Shown here piece by piece: positions 36,289 through 44,590 of a DNA stretch of 55,424 nt (its first letter is position 1; every line of letters starts with the position of its first letter). This DNA is from Marivivens sp. (GTDB taxonomy: Bacteria; Pseudomonadota; Alphaproteobacteria; Rhodobacterales; Rhodobacteraceae). A model generated the notes under the pieces. It worked only from the letters and a program-made list of their open reading frames with translations, searched no databases and was not told where the DNA came from. The DNA lies in assembly GCA_017643845.1 (NCBI GenBank), contig JAEPMR010000013.1, positions 1-55,424 of the forward strand, in the 5' to 3' direction. The position numbers were made by a program, and so were the translations under genes.

Positions 36289-37596
36289 ATGTCTCGCACT
36301 TACCTTAAAAAAGCATCACTCACATCGACTTCTCATGCGGCAGACGTGAGTGATATTGTGCAGGGGATCTTGAGAGACATTGAAGAAGGTGGCGATGCGA
36401 AGGCGCTCGAATATGCCACTAAATTTGATAAATACGACGGCAATGTCATCCTTTCAAAAGAGGAAATTGCAGCAGCCTGTGAACTTGTTCCTGAAAAGTT
36501 GAAGGCGGACATCAGATTTGCTCATGACAATGTCCGGAGATTCGCTGAGGCCCAAAAAGGCACGGTGATGGATATTGAGATTGAAGTTGTTCCGGGGCTT
36601 ACTGCTGGGCAGAAGGCAATTCCAGTCGATGCCGCGGGCTGTTACATTCCGGGTGGACGTTACAGCCACATTGCCAGTGCGATTATGACAGTAACGACTG
36701 CCAAAGTCGCTGGCTGCGGTCATATTATGGCCTGCTCTCCGCCTCGCCCGGGCGTCGGAGTCGCCCCTGCGATCATCTATGCTGCAGATCTTTGCGGTGC
36801 GGACACCATCATGGCAATGGGCGGCGTTCAGGCGGTTGCTTCAATGACATTTGGTCTGTTTGGGATGCCAAAAGCGAATATTCTCGTGGGCCCTGGCAAT
36901 CAATTTGTTGCAGAGGCGAAGAGGATCCTTTTTGGGCGTGTCGGGATTGACATGATCGCAGGGCCGACTGACAGCCTCATCCTAGCAGATAGAACTGCTG
37001 ACCCATTCATCGTGGCCACCGATCTCGTCTCTCAGGCTGAGCATGGTTATAATTCACCGGTCTGGCTCGTTACCGACGATCGTCAAGTCGCTGAAGAGGT
37101 CATGCGACAGGTGCCGGATCTAATTGAGGACTTGCCCGAGCTAAATCGTGATAACGCTCGCGCGGCGTGGAAGGACTATGCCGAAGTGATCCTATGCGAT
37201 GATCGCGAAGAAATGGCTGCGACTTCCGACGAATATGCGCCGGAACATTTGACCGTTCAGGCCGAAGACTTGGATTGGTGGCTTCAGCGGTTGACGTGCT
37301 ATGGCTCGCTTTTCCTCGGAGAAGAGACGACGGTATCTTTTGGGGACAAAGCCTCAGGGACCAACCACGTATTGCCAACCTCACGAGCAGCGAATTACAC
37401 GGGTGGACTTTCGGTTCATAAATACATGAAGATTGTTACTTGGCAGCGCGCGACGCGCGAGGGCGCTAAGCCCGTCGCAGAGGCGACTGCTCGGATTTCG
37501 CGTCTCGAAGGAATGGAGGGACATGCGCGAGCTGCAGATGTTCGGCTTGCCAAGTATTTCCCTAATGAGACTTTCGATCTGACATCTCATGAATGA
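36289..37596 (+). CDS. hpsN: HpsN-like (R)-2,3-dihydroxypropane-1-sulfonate 3-dehydrogenase
   Basis: 435 residues from the ATG at 36289 (GAGGAG upstream). A histidinol-dehydrogenase-superfamily Zn enzyme. Residues aligned to HisD Zn ligands are all present: Gln249 and His252 (SQAEHG), Asp353 (GDKASGTNH) and His412 (EGHARA). The catalytic pair Glu319-His320 is in APEHLTV. It is unlikely to be biosynthetic HisD because it heads a catabolic operon with ComDE, an SDR and an alcohol dehydrogenase. HpsN oxidises (R)-DHPS in two NAD-linked steps to (R)-sulfolactate. A longer reading from TTG at 36178 would cross the operator and is rejected; ATG at 36259 is possible. Confidence 0.85.
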   Translation: MSRTYLKKASLTSTSHAADVSDIVQGILRDIEEGGDAKALEYATKFDKYDGNVILSKEEIAAACELVPEKLKADIRFAHDNVRRFAEAQKGTVMDIEIEVVPGLTAGQKAIPVDAAGCYIPGGRYSHIASAIMTVTTAKVAGCGHIMACSPPRPGVGVAPAIIYAADLCGADTIMAMGGVQAVASMTFGLFGMPKANILVGPGNQFVAEAKRILFGRVGIDMIAGPTDSLILADRTADPFIVATDLVSQAEHGYNSPVWLVTDDRQVAEEVMRQVPDLIEDLPELNRDNARAAWKDYAEVILCDDREEMAATSDEYAPEHLTVQAEDLDWWLQRLTCYGSLFLGEETTVSFGDKASGTNHVLPTSRAANYTGGLSVHKYMKIVTWQRATREGAKPVAEATARISRLEGMEGHARAADVRLAKYFPNETFDLTSHE

Positions 37597-38350
37597 TACG
37601 GGCGCGCTCTTTGATTTGAGTGGGAAAACCGCCCTGGTGACTGGGGCGAGCTCTGGTCTGGGACGCAGGGCAGCTCAGGCATTGGTCGCTAGTGGTGCAA
37701 CAGTTGTTGGTCTGGCGAGGCGTTCCGAGACATTGCAGGAATTGAAGGAAGACCTTGGGAAGGGATTCGAACTAGTTGTCGCTGACCTAGGAGGCGGCGC
37801 TGATTTTGCAAAAATATCTGAAAGGGCCTCGGAACCGTTTGGAGCGCCAGATATTGTTGTCCATGCTGCAGGTGTTAACCTACGCGAACCTGTGGACGTC
37901 GTGGATCAGAAAAGCTGGGATGCTACGATCCATCTCAACCTGACAGTGCCGTTTTTCCTAAGTCGTGCACTCGTGGATCCAATGGCTAGGAAAGGGTGGG
38001 GACGCGTCATCACGTTTGCTTCGTTGCAGACCTATCGCGCTTTTCCGAATAGCATCCCGTACGGAGCGTCGAAAGGCGGTGTCGCTCAATTGACGCGAGC
38101 CATGGCTGAGGCGTGGTCGGCCAAAGGAGTAATGGTCAACGGGATCGGGCCAGGGTTTTTTCCGACAGAGCTGACGCAACCTGTTTTTGATGATCCGCAG
38201 AAATCAAAGAAAAATGCGGAGCAGACCTGCATTGGTCGGAACGGTAAAGTTGAGGATATTGATGGCCCTCTGGTGTTTCTCTGCTCACCAGCCTCTGACT
38301 ATGTAACAGGGCAAATATTAATGGTGGATGGGGGGTTCAGCGCGAAATGA
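37589..38350 (+). CDS. hpsO: Short-chain dehydrogenase/reductase, probable HpsO-type DHPS 2-dehydrogenase
   Basis: 253 residues of classical SDR. The cofactor motif is TGASSGLG (18-25), and the catalytic residues are Ser145, Tyr158 and Lys162 (YGASKGG). In known DHPS clusters an SDR (HpsO) and an alcohol dehydrogenase (HpsP) interconvert the DHPS enantiomers through the 2-keto form, so that (S)-DHPS can reach HpsN. Here the SDR overlaps the hpsN-like gene by 8 nt and the dehydrogenase gene by 4 nt. The specific substrate is inferred from context. Confidence 0.78.
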   Translation: MNDTGALFDLSGKTALVTGASSGLGRRAAQALVASGATVVGLARRSETLQELKEDLGKGFELVVADLGGGADFAKISERASEPFGAPDIVVHAAGVNLREPVDVVDQKSWDATIHLNLTVPFFLSRALVDPMARKGWGRVITFASLQTYRAFPNSIPYGASKGGVAQLTRAMAEAWSAKGVMVNGIGPGFFPTELTQPVFDDPQKSKKNAEQTCIGRNGKVEDIDGPLVFLCSPASDYVTGQILMVDGGFSAK

Positions 38351-39339
38351 AGGCTTTGGTCTATGAGGGCGTCAGAACAGTTTCCTTGCGCGAGGTGGAT
38401 GTACCTGAACCGAAGGCCGGAGAGCACCTGATAAGGGTCGAGGCAGTAGGGATATGTGGGTCGGATATGCACGCCTATCTGGGGCACGATGAGCGTAGGC
38501 CGGCCCCCCTCATACTGGGGCATGAAGCCGCTGGCACTGTCGTCGGTGGGGCGTGGGATGGTAAGCGGGTCACTGTAAATCCACTTGTTACCTGTGGAAA
38601 TTGTGATGCATGTCGAAGTGGTCAGGACAACCTGTGCGGCACTAGGCAGATTATTTCTATGCCTCCGAGAGAAGGGGCTTTCGCTCAGTATGTCACAATG
38701 CCCGAGCGAAATCTGGTGGAGATACCGAACCAAATTGATGTGAGGAAGGCGGCCCTCGTCGAACCAGTTGCCTGCGGATGGCACGCGACCAAAGTCGCCG
38801 AGCGAAGTGTCACGATCTCGGGATCGACGGCACTTGTTTTTGGGGGCGGCGCTATTGGCTTAGGTGCGGCTTTGAGTTTGGTAGCTCGCGGGGCGGCTAG
38901 TGTAAGGATTGTTGAGCCGAGCGAGCAAAGACGGATGTATTTGAGAGAAAGGACGGGTCTTGATGTCATTCACCCGGACGAACTTGGCGGGAAAGAACTG
39001 TTTGATTTGGTGGTCGATGGCGTGGGTTATTCCGGTACGCGGGAGGCGGCAAGCCTGCACGCGCGCCCTGGTGGCGTAATCGTTCATATTGGTTTGGGTG
39101 AATCCTTTGGTGGCTTGGATATTCGGCGGTTAACATTGCAGGAAATTACATTTGTGGGAACCTACACCTACACAGCTCACGATTTTCGCGAGACTGCTGA
39201 AGCCCTTTTTTCCGGGACTCTGGGTCCAATCGACTGGATTTCCACGCGTTCTCTTAGTGAAGGAGCAGCAGCCTTCGCCGAACTGCTAGAGGGAAGATGC
39301 GAGGCACCAAAGATTGTTCTTGAACCATGGATGGATTGA
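38347..39339 (+). CDS. hpsP: Zinc alcohol dehydrogenase, probable HpsP-type DHPS 2-dehydrogenase
   Basis: 330 residues of medium-chain (MDR) Zn dehydrogenase. Catalytic zinc ligands are Cys37, His59 and Glu60 (ICGSDMHA, ILGHEAAG). The structural zinc site is Cys83, 86, 89 and 97 (CGNCDACRSGQDNLC). The Rossmann motif is VFGGGAIGLGAAL. It is likely the partner of the preceding SDR in racemising DHPS. A threonine-dehydrogenase-like polyol enzyme is the alternative. The gap to the next gene is 130 nt, the only large one in the operon. Confidence 0.78.
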   Translation: MKALVYEGVRTVSLREVDVPEPKAGEHLIRVEAVGICGSDMHAYLGHDERRPAPLILGHEAAGTVVGGAWDGKRVTVNPLVTCGNCDACRSGQDNLCGTRQIISMPPREGAFAQYVTMPERNLVEIPNQIDVRKAALVEPVACGWHATKVAERSVTISGSTALVFGGGAIGLGAALSLVARGAASVRIVEPSEQRRMYLRERTGLDVIHPDELGGKELFDLVVDGVGYSGTREAASLHARPGGVIVHIGLGESFGGLDIRRLTLQEITFVGTYTYTAHDFRETAEALFSGTLGPIDWISTRSLSEGAAAFAELLEGRCEAPKIVLEPWMD

Positions 39340-39351
39340 GCGAATTGCCGA

Positions 39352-39411
39352 ATTTGGTTCTCGGCGAGGCAGGTTTGTTCCTTTGAATACCGCATGAATC
39401 TCGAACCAAAT
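39352..39411. repeat. 9-bp inverted repeat in the hpsP-comD gap
   Basis: ATTTGGTTC (39352-39360) and GAACCAAAT (39403-39411) are perfect complements 42 nt apart, followed by a run of seven A. The dyad lies in the only sizeable gap of the operon. It could be an mRNA stem separating the upstream and downstream halves, or a protein site. The loop is too long for an ordinary terminator and no T run follows on the plus strand. Confidence 0.3.
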
Positions 39412-39469
39412 AAAAAAACGCGAGTAACTATGAGTTTTGACAACAAGGACCAGAAACTGGAGTGATCAC

Positions 39470-39967
39470 ATGAACCTAGCAAAGAAGATCGTCGATGACT
39501 TCGTGTCGAACGACGTAAGCTTCATAACGACTGTGCCATGCAAGCAGCTGGCGTCCGTTATCGATGAAGTGGAAAATAATGACTCCATTTATCACATACC
39601 TGCAAACAAAGAAGATGAAGGTATCGGTTTGTGTGCAGGGGCATTCATGGGCGGAAAACGCCCTGCCATTATTATGCAGAACACTGCCATCGGTGTGACA
39701 ATAAATACATTGGTGACACTCACCCAATTCTATCGCATGCCGTTGCCAATGTTGATTTCCTATCGGGGTGAGTTGGGCGAACCGGTCGCCTGCCAAGTCG
39801 AGATGGCTGTGCATACCAAGGCGCTATTAGCCCAGCTTAACATCCCAACATATCACTTCCATAGGTCGGATGACGTTGAGGAATTCGACCGTATCTTGAA
39901 ATATACGTTCATGGCCAACAAGCCCGTGGCCATTTTGACTGATGCTACATTCTGGGGAGGCTATTGA
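39470..39967 (+). CDS. comD: Sulfopyruvate decarboxylase subunit alpha
   Basis: 165 residues, the N-terminal (PYR) half of a split TPP enzyme. ComD hallmarks are FITTVPCKQLASVIDEVE, HIPANKEDEGIGLCAGAF with the TPP-activating Glu near residue 50, and PAIIMQNTAIGVTINTLVTL. With ComE it decarboxylates 3-sulfopyruvate to sulfoacetaldehyde. Phosphonopyruvate decarboxylase is a related alternative, but the hps-like neighbours favour the sulfonate. The ATG at 39470 is chosen (GGAG upstream). It lies 1 nt before comE. Confidence 0.88.
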   Translation: MNLAKKIVDDFVSNDVSFITTVPCKQLASVIDEVENNDSIYHIPANKEDEGIGLCAGAFMGGKRPAIIMQNTAIGVTINTLVTLTQFYRMPLPMLISYRGELGEPVACQVEMAVHTKALLAQLNIPTYHFHRSDDVEEFDRILKYTFMANKPVAILTDATFWGGY

Positions 39968-39968
39968 T

Positions 39969-40523
39969 ATGCGTCGCGCTGATATCTTGAGAGAAGTTGC
40001 TCCGCTTTTGAGAGAGCACCTGACCGTCTGCAACATCGGCATCCCTAGTCAGGAGCTGCATGCAATCGACGATCAGCCATCAAACTTCTATATGCTGGGT
40101 ACGATGGGACTGGCGTCGTCAATTGGTCTTGGGCTTGCTCTGGCACAGGAAAAGACGGTCATCGTGATAGATGGGGATGGCTCGGTGTTGACCAATTTGG
40201 GAACACTTCCGACGATCGCAAATAATGAGGCACCAAATTTTGTCCTGATGATCGTCGACAATGGCAGCTACGGCTCAACCGGCGACCAGCCCACCTATAC
40301 CGGGAAGAGGACTTCGTTGGCGGGGATCGCCAAAGCAAGCGGTTGTGAAAACGTCATTGAATGCGAGGCAAAGGACGTGCCTGAACAATTGGCCGCGGCT
40401 GTGGCTGCACGCAGAATGACGATCCTCGTTGCCAAATGCGAAAGTGGAAACGAAAAGATGCCGGTTATTACTATGGACCCGGTTGCTATTCGGGATCGTT
40501 TCATGTCGGCTGTGCGTGCATAG
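39969..40523 (+). CDS. comE: Sulfopyruvate decarboxylase subunit beta
   Basis: 184 residues, the C-terminal (PP) half of the split TPP enzyme. The TPP/Mg motif is IDGDGSVLTNLGTLPTIANN (GDG at about 69-71), with the second ligand Asn98 in VDNGSYGSTGDQPTY. It starts at the ATG at 39969; longer readings would overlap comD. It pairs with the preceding comD product and is followed after 3 nt by the flavin oxidase gene. Confidence 0.88.
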   Translation: MRRADILREVAPLLREHLTVCNIGIPSQELHAIDDQPSNFYMLGTMGLASSIGLGLALAQEKTVIVIDGDGSVLTNLGTLPTIANNEAPNFVLMIVDNGSYGSTGDQPTYTGKRTSLAGIAKASGCENVIECEAKDVPEQLAAAVAARRMTILVAKCESGNEKMPVITMDPVAIRDRFMSAVRA

Positions 40524-40526
40524 AAC

Positions 40527-41651
40527 ATGAGGAAAGTCAATTTCCAGTCCACCGAAGATGCTCGAACGCAAGCGCGGAACAGACTTCCTTGGATGGTTTT
40601 TGACTACATAGATGGCGCGGCGGGAAACGAGCATGGTGCTCGGCGCAATCGCCGCGCCTTCGAGCGAATGGCTTTCGAGACCACTATCCTGCAGAATGTC
40701 AGCGAGCGGTCGCTGGCAGTGTCGTTAGGGGGCAAGCAGGCGGCCCGCCCATTTGGGATCAGCCCGATGGGAATGTGTAACCTCGCGGCGCCCGGTGCAG
40801 ATCGAATGCTGGCGCGTTTGGCTGCTCGGAATAATGTGCCGCTCGGTGTTTCAACCGTGGCTTCGACACCGTTGGAGGAGCTGATAACCGTTGCTGACGG
40901 AAATGCCTGGTTTCAGCTATATTTCAGCGGCGATGGTGAGGGAACTTTTCGTTTGGTTGAGCGTGCCCGATCCGCTGGATACGAGACACTGGTCCTGACC
41001 GTCGATGTCCCAGAAGTGGGGCGCAGGCCAAGAGAACTCCGGCATGGATTCCAGATGCCTTTCAAAATCGGACCAAAGCAGTTTTTAGATTTTGCCATGC
41101 ATCCTAGGTGGTCTCTGTCAACGCTTGCTTCCGGACGCCCCGAAATGGCCAATTTCCAAATGGACGGGTTTTCTTTTGATCGAACTGAAAGCCGGGCCCG
41201 CGCGGATTGGGGGACGCTCTCGCGATTGCGTGACATGTGGAAAGGGAAACTCGTAGTCAAAGGCGTGCTTTCGGTGAGTGATGCCGTAAAGCTGAAGAAC
41301 GCAGGTGTAGATGCGATTCAAGTCTCTAGTCATGGATCTCGTCAACTGGAAGCCGCAAGATCGCCAGTATTGGCGCTTGGAGACATACGTCAGGCGCTGG
41401 GAGACAGTTTTCCACTTTATTACGATAGCGGAATTCGGTCGGGCGAAGATGTCCTTAAGGCTATTGCCAGCGGTGCGGATTTCACTTTTCTAGGGCGGAT
41501 TTTGCTTTTTGCGATCGCAGCAGGTGGTGAGGCTGGGCTCCAGAGGATTTGGGAAATTGTTTCCGCAGAGGCAGATATAGGCCTCGCGCAGCTCGGCCTG
41601 ACCTCCATTGACAGGGGGTCATTAGCGGGGCGTCTAATTTCTGAGGTTTGA
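40527..41651 (+). CDS. FMN-dependent 2-hydroxyacid oxidase/dehydrogenase, candidate sulfolactate oxidase
   Basis: 374 residues in the glycolate oxidase/LldD family. Active-site residues expected from spinach glycolate oxidase are present: Tyr27 (FDYIDGAAGNE), Tyr132 (QLYFSGD), Lys245 (VVKGV), His269 and Arg272 (SSHGSRQLE, a variant of SNHGGRQLD), Asp300 and Arg304 (YYDSGIRSG). It ends the hps/com operon, 3 nt after comE. HpsN yields (R)-sulfolactate, which has the L configuration used by this family, and ComDE needs sulfopyruvate, so oxidation of sulfolactate is the natural inferred step. L-lactate or mandelate oxidation cannot be excluded by sequence. Confidence 0.85.
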   Translation: MRKVNFQSTEDARTQARNRLPWMVFDYIDGAAGNEHGARRNRRAFERMAFETTILQNVSERSLAVSLGGKQAARPFGISPMGMCNLAAPGADRMLARLAARNNVPLGVSTVASTPLEELITVADGNAWFQLYFSGDGEGTFRLVERARSAGYETLVLTVDVPEVGRRPRELRHGFQMPFKIGPKQFLDFAMHPRWSLSTLASGRPEMANFQMDGFSFDRTESRARADWGTLSRLRDMWKGKLVVKGVLSVSDAVKLKNAGVDAIQVSSHGSRQLEAARSPVLALGDIRQALGDSFPLYYDSGIRSGEDVLKAIASGADFTFLGRILLFAIAAGGEAGLQRIWEIVSAEADIGLAQLGLTSIDRGSLAGRLISEV

Positions 41652-41652
41652 T

Positions 41653-41688
41653 TTTCCTGCGCGCGGTTGATGTGCCGCGCGCAGGAAA
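41653..41688. terminator. Bidirectional intrinsic terminator between the sulfonate operon and acnA
   Basis: A perfect 14-bp stem, TTTCCTGCGCGCGG (41653-41666) and CCGCGCGCAGGAAA (41675-41688), closes an 8-nt loop. It lies between two convergent gene ends. It is bounded by short A/T runs rather than long U tracts, but its stability and place make termination in both directions likely. Confidence 0.85.
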
Positions 41689-41694
41689 TTCTTC

Positions 41695-44385
41695 TTAGGA
41701 AGCTTTTGCAAGGTTGCGCAGCACGAAATGCAGCACGCCCCCATTTTCGATATATGTCTTTTCCACGGCCGTATCGATGCGGCACTTCAACATGATTTCC
41801 TTCGTGGCCCCATCAGAGAAAGTAATGGTGGCTGGAACTTCCTGAAGCGGTTCGACCGTCGTGAGGCCAGAAATACTTACAGTTTCACTTCCCGTGAGGC
41901 CGAGGCTCTTACGGGTTTCGCCGCCTGCGAATTCGAAGGGGATGACGCCCATACCGACAAGGTTCGAGCGGTGGATGCGCTCGAAGTTTTCGGCAATGAC
42001 AGCTTTGACACCGAGGAGGGCGGTTCCTTTTGCGGCCCAATCGCGGCTGGAGCCCGCGCCATACTGTTCGCCTGCAAAGATAACGAGTGGAGTGTCCGAT
42101 TCCTGATAGGCCATCGCAGCGTCGAAAATCGACGTTTGTTGACCATCGGGGCCGACGGTGTAGCCGCCCTCCACTCCATCCAGCATTTCGTTCTTGATGC
42201 GAATATTCGCGAATGTTCCGCGCATCATGACTTCATGGTTTCCTCGACGGGAGCCATATGAGTTGAATTCGCGGACAGGAACCTGACGCTCCACCAAATA
42301 CTGACCAGCTGGTGTAGTGTCCTTGAATGACCCAGCGGGTGAAATGTGGTCAGTGGTTACCATGTCTCCAAGAATCGCGAGCACACGCGCATTTTCGATG
42401 TCACTGATCGATCCTGCCGAATGTGACATGCCTTGGAAATAGGGTGGGTTCTGAACATAGGTCGACGTCGCAGGCCAGTCGTAGGTTTCGCCAGTGCTCG
42501 TCTCGACAGCTTGCCATTTCTCATCGCCTTTGAAGACATCAGCATATTTGGCTTGGAACTGTTCGCGCGTAACAACTTTATTTACGAGATCAGATATTTC
42601 CTGATTGGTTGGCCATATATCTTTCAGATAGACGTCATTGCCGTCTTTGTCCTGACCAAGAGGCTCGGTCGTTAGATCGATATTCATATCACCGGCAAGC
42701 GCATATGCGACGACAAGCGGCGGAGAGGCGAGGTAGTTCGCGCGGACATCGGGGGAAATCCGGCCCTCGAAGTTACGGTTGCCAGAAAGAACTGAGGTGG
42801 CAACCAGATCACCACTGTTAATTGCATCAGAAATTTCTTTCTGCTGCGGTCCCGAGTTTCCGATGCAGGTCGTGCATCCGTAGCCAACCAGGTTAAACCC
42901 AATCGCGTCCAAATCCTCCTGAAGTCCTGCGGCTTCGAGATAGGCCGATACGACTTGTGATCCGGGCGCGAGAGAGGTTTTGACCCATGGCTTTCGATTG
43001 AGGCCGAGTTGACGAGCCTTGCGAGCGACTAGACCAGCGCCAATCAGAACATATGGATTTGATGTGTTCGTGCAGGATGTGATCGAAGCAATAACAACCT
43101 TTCCTGACGACATAGTGTAGCTTTCGCCTTCCACAGCGACCGTCTTATCAAGCGGACGCTTGAAAGTTTTTTCCATCTCCTGAGCAAAAGCTTGCTTAGC
43201 ATTTGTTAGTGGCAAATAGTCTTGCGGGCGTTTCGGACCGGAAATGGCCGGAACGATTTCAGACATATCAAGTTCGAGAGTGTCGGTGTAAATCGGATCA
43301 TAGTCCGCATCTCTCCAGAAACCGTTGGCCTTGGCATAGGCTTCGACGAGGGCAATACGGTCTTCTTCACGTCCTGTTTGGCGAAGATAGCGCAGTGTCT
43401 CGTCATCAATCGGGAAGAATCCGCAGGTCGCACCATACTCGGGGGCCATGTTGGCAATTGTCGCACGGTCGGCCAGCGGGAGTCGATCGAGGCCAGAGCC
43501 GTAAAACTCCACGAATTTCCCAACGACACCCTTCGCGCGGAGCATTTCAACGACCTTCAATACGAGATCGGTTGCGGTCGTGCCTTCCATCATTTCGCCG
43601 GTCAATTTGAAGCCGACGACCTCCGGGATGAGCATGGAAATCGGTTGACCGAGCATAGCGGCTTCCGCCTCGATCCCGCCAACACCCCAGCCCAGAACAG
43701 CAAGTCCATTAACCATTGTGGTGTGACTATCTGTACCGACGAGAGTATCGGGATAGGCGACTTCCTTGCCGTTCTGATCGGTATCAGTCCAAACGGTTTG
43801 AGCGAGGTATTCAAGATTGACCTGGTGGCAGATCCCAGTGCCAGGGGGGACGACGCGGAAATTGTTAAACGCGCCCTGACCCCATTTCAGGAACTGATAA
43901 CGCTCCATGTTCCGTTCATATTCGCGGTCTACATTCATCTGGAACGCGCGCGGATTTCCAAATTCGTCGATCATAACCGAATGGTCAATCACGAGATCCA
44001 CGGGATTGAGCGGGTTGATTTGCTGTGCGTCTCCGCCCAGCGACTTGATCCCGTCACGCATCGCGGCAAGGTCAACGACTGCGGGGACGCCTGTGAAATC
44101 TTGCATCAGCACGCGTGCTGGCCGGTAGGCGATTTCACGCGGGTTTTTGCCGCCGTTTTTGCCCCAATCCGAGAACGCGCGAATGTCGTCGGTCGATACG
44201 GAATAGCCAGCGTCTTCGAACCTTAGCAGATTTTCGAGAACGACCTTCAAAGCAGCCGGAAGTCGGGAAAATTCGCCTAGTCCGGCACTCTCTGCAGCAG
44301 GAATTGAAAAGTAGTCGATCTTTTGAGTTCCGACGCTAAGCGTCTGACGCGTTTTCGCGGTATCGGTGCCGACATTGATGGGCAT
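41695..44385 (-). CDS. acnA: Aconitate hydratase
   Basis: 896 residues, AcnA type. It isomerises citrate to isocitrate in the TCA cycle with a [4Fe-4S] cluster. The cluster cysteines are in ASITSCTNTSNPYVLIGAGL and VGYGCTTCIGNSGP. The substrate-binding block DSHTTMVNGLAVLGWGVGGI and the C-terminal swivel domain ending in FAGEQYGAGSSRDWAAKG are present. AAGGAG precedes the ATG. It is convergent with the sulfonate operon and divergent from the DUF1223 gene. Confidence 0.97.
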   Translation of the reverse strand: MPINVGTDTAKTRQTLSVGTQKIDYFSIPAAESAGLGEFSRLPAALKVVLENLLRFEDAGYSVSTDDIRAFSDWGKNGGKNPREIAYRPARVLMQDFTGVPAVVDLAAMRDGIKSLGGDAQQINPLNPVDLVIDHSVMIDEFGNPRAFQMNVDREYERNMERYQFLKWGQGAFNNFRVVPPGTGICHQVNLEYLAQTVWTDTDQNGKEVAYPDTLVGTDSHTTMVNGLAVLGWGVGGIEAEAAMLGQPISMLIPEVVGFKLTGEMMEGTTATDLVLKVVEMLRAKGVVGKFVEFYGSGLDRLPLADRATIANMAPEYGATCGFFPIDDETLRYLRQTGREEDRIALVEAYAKANGFWRDADYDPIYTDTLELDMSEIVPAISGPKRPQDYLPLTNAKQAFAQEMEKTFKRPLDKTVAVEGESYTMSSGKVVIASITSCTNTSNPYVLIGAGLVARKARQLGLNRKPWVKTSLAPGSQVVSAYLEAAGLQEDLDAIGFNLVGYGCTTCIGNSGPQQKEISDAINSGDLVATSVLSGNRNFEGRISPDVRANYLASPPLVVAYALAGDMNIDLTTEPLGQDKDGNDVYLKDIWPTNQEISDLVNKVVTREQFQAKYADVFKGDEKWQAVETSTGETYDWPATSTYVQNPPYFQGMSHSAGSISDIENARVLAILGDMVTTDHISPAGSFKDTTPAGQYLVERQVPVREFNSYGSRRGNHEVMMRGTFANIRIKNEMLDGVEGGYTVGPDGQQTSIFDAAMAYQESDTPLVIFAGEQYGAGSSRDWAAKGTALLGVKAVIAENFERIHRSNLVGMGVIPFEFAGGETRKSLGLTGSETVSISGLTTVEPLQEVPATITFSDGATKEIMLKCRIDTAVEKTYIENGGVLHFVLRNLAKAS

Positions 44386-44590
44386 TGGAGGGACTCCTTA
44401 GTCTGCCTATACTGAAGATTTCTAAGGCTTCTGCCCGATACAGTTGATGCATTCAAGGGGGCAGACAAGGTTTTTGTATACCATTGCACACATTTCAGCA
44501 AGGCTGAAACTTTTCTCTCATCGCGAATGATTGATTGGTATCCGTGGTCGAGGTGTCGTAGCTGTTAAGCCGCAGCAACAAGAGATGGTA

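Noticed and set aside
36178..37596. Biosynthetic histidinol dehydrogenase (hisD)
   Set aside because: Zn-ligand and catalytic residues are shared by the whole superfamily, but no his genes are present and the neighbours are sulfonate/hydroxyacid catabolic genes under a LacI-type regulator.
43222..44226. Long plus-strand open frame antisense to acnA
   Set aside because: The aconitase frame is unambiguous with cluster cysteines; the antisense frame lacks a start signal and known motifs.
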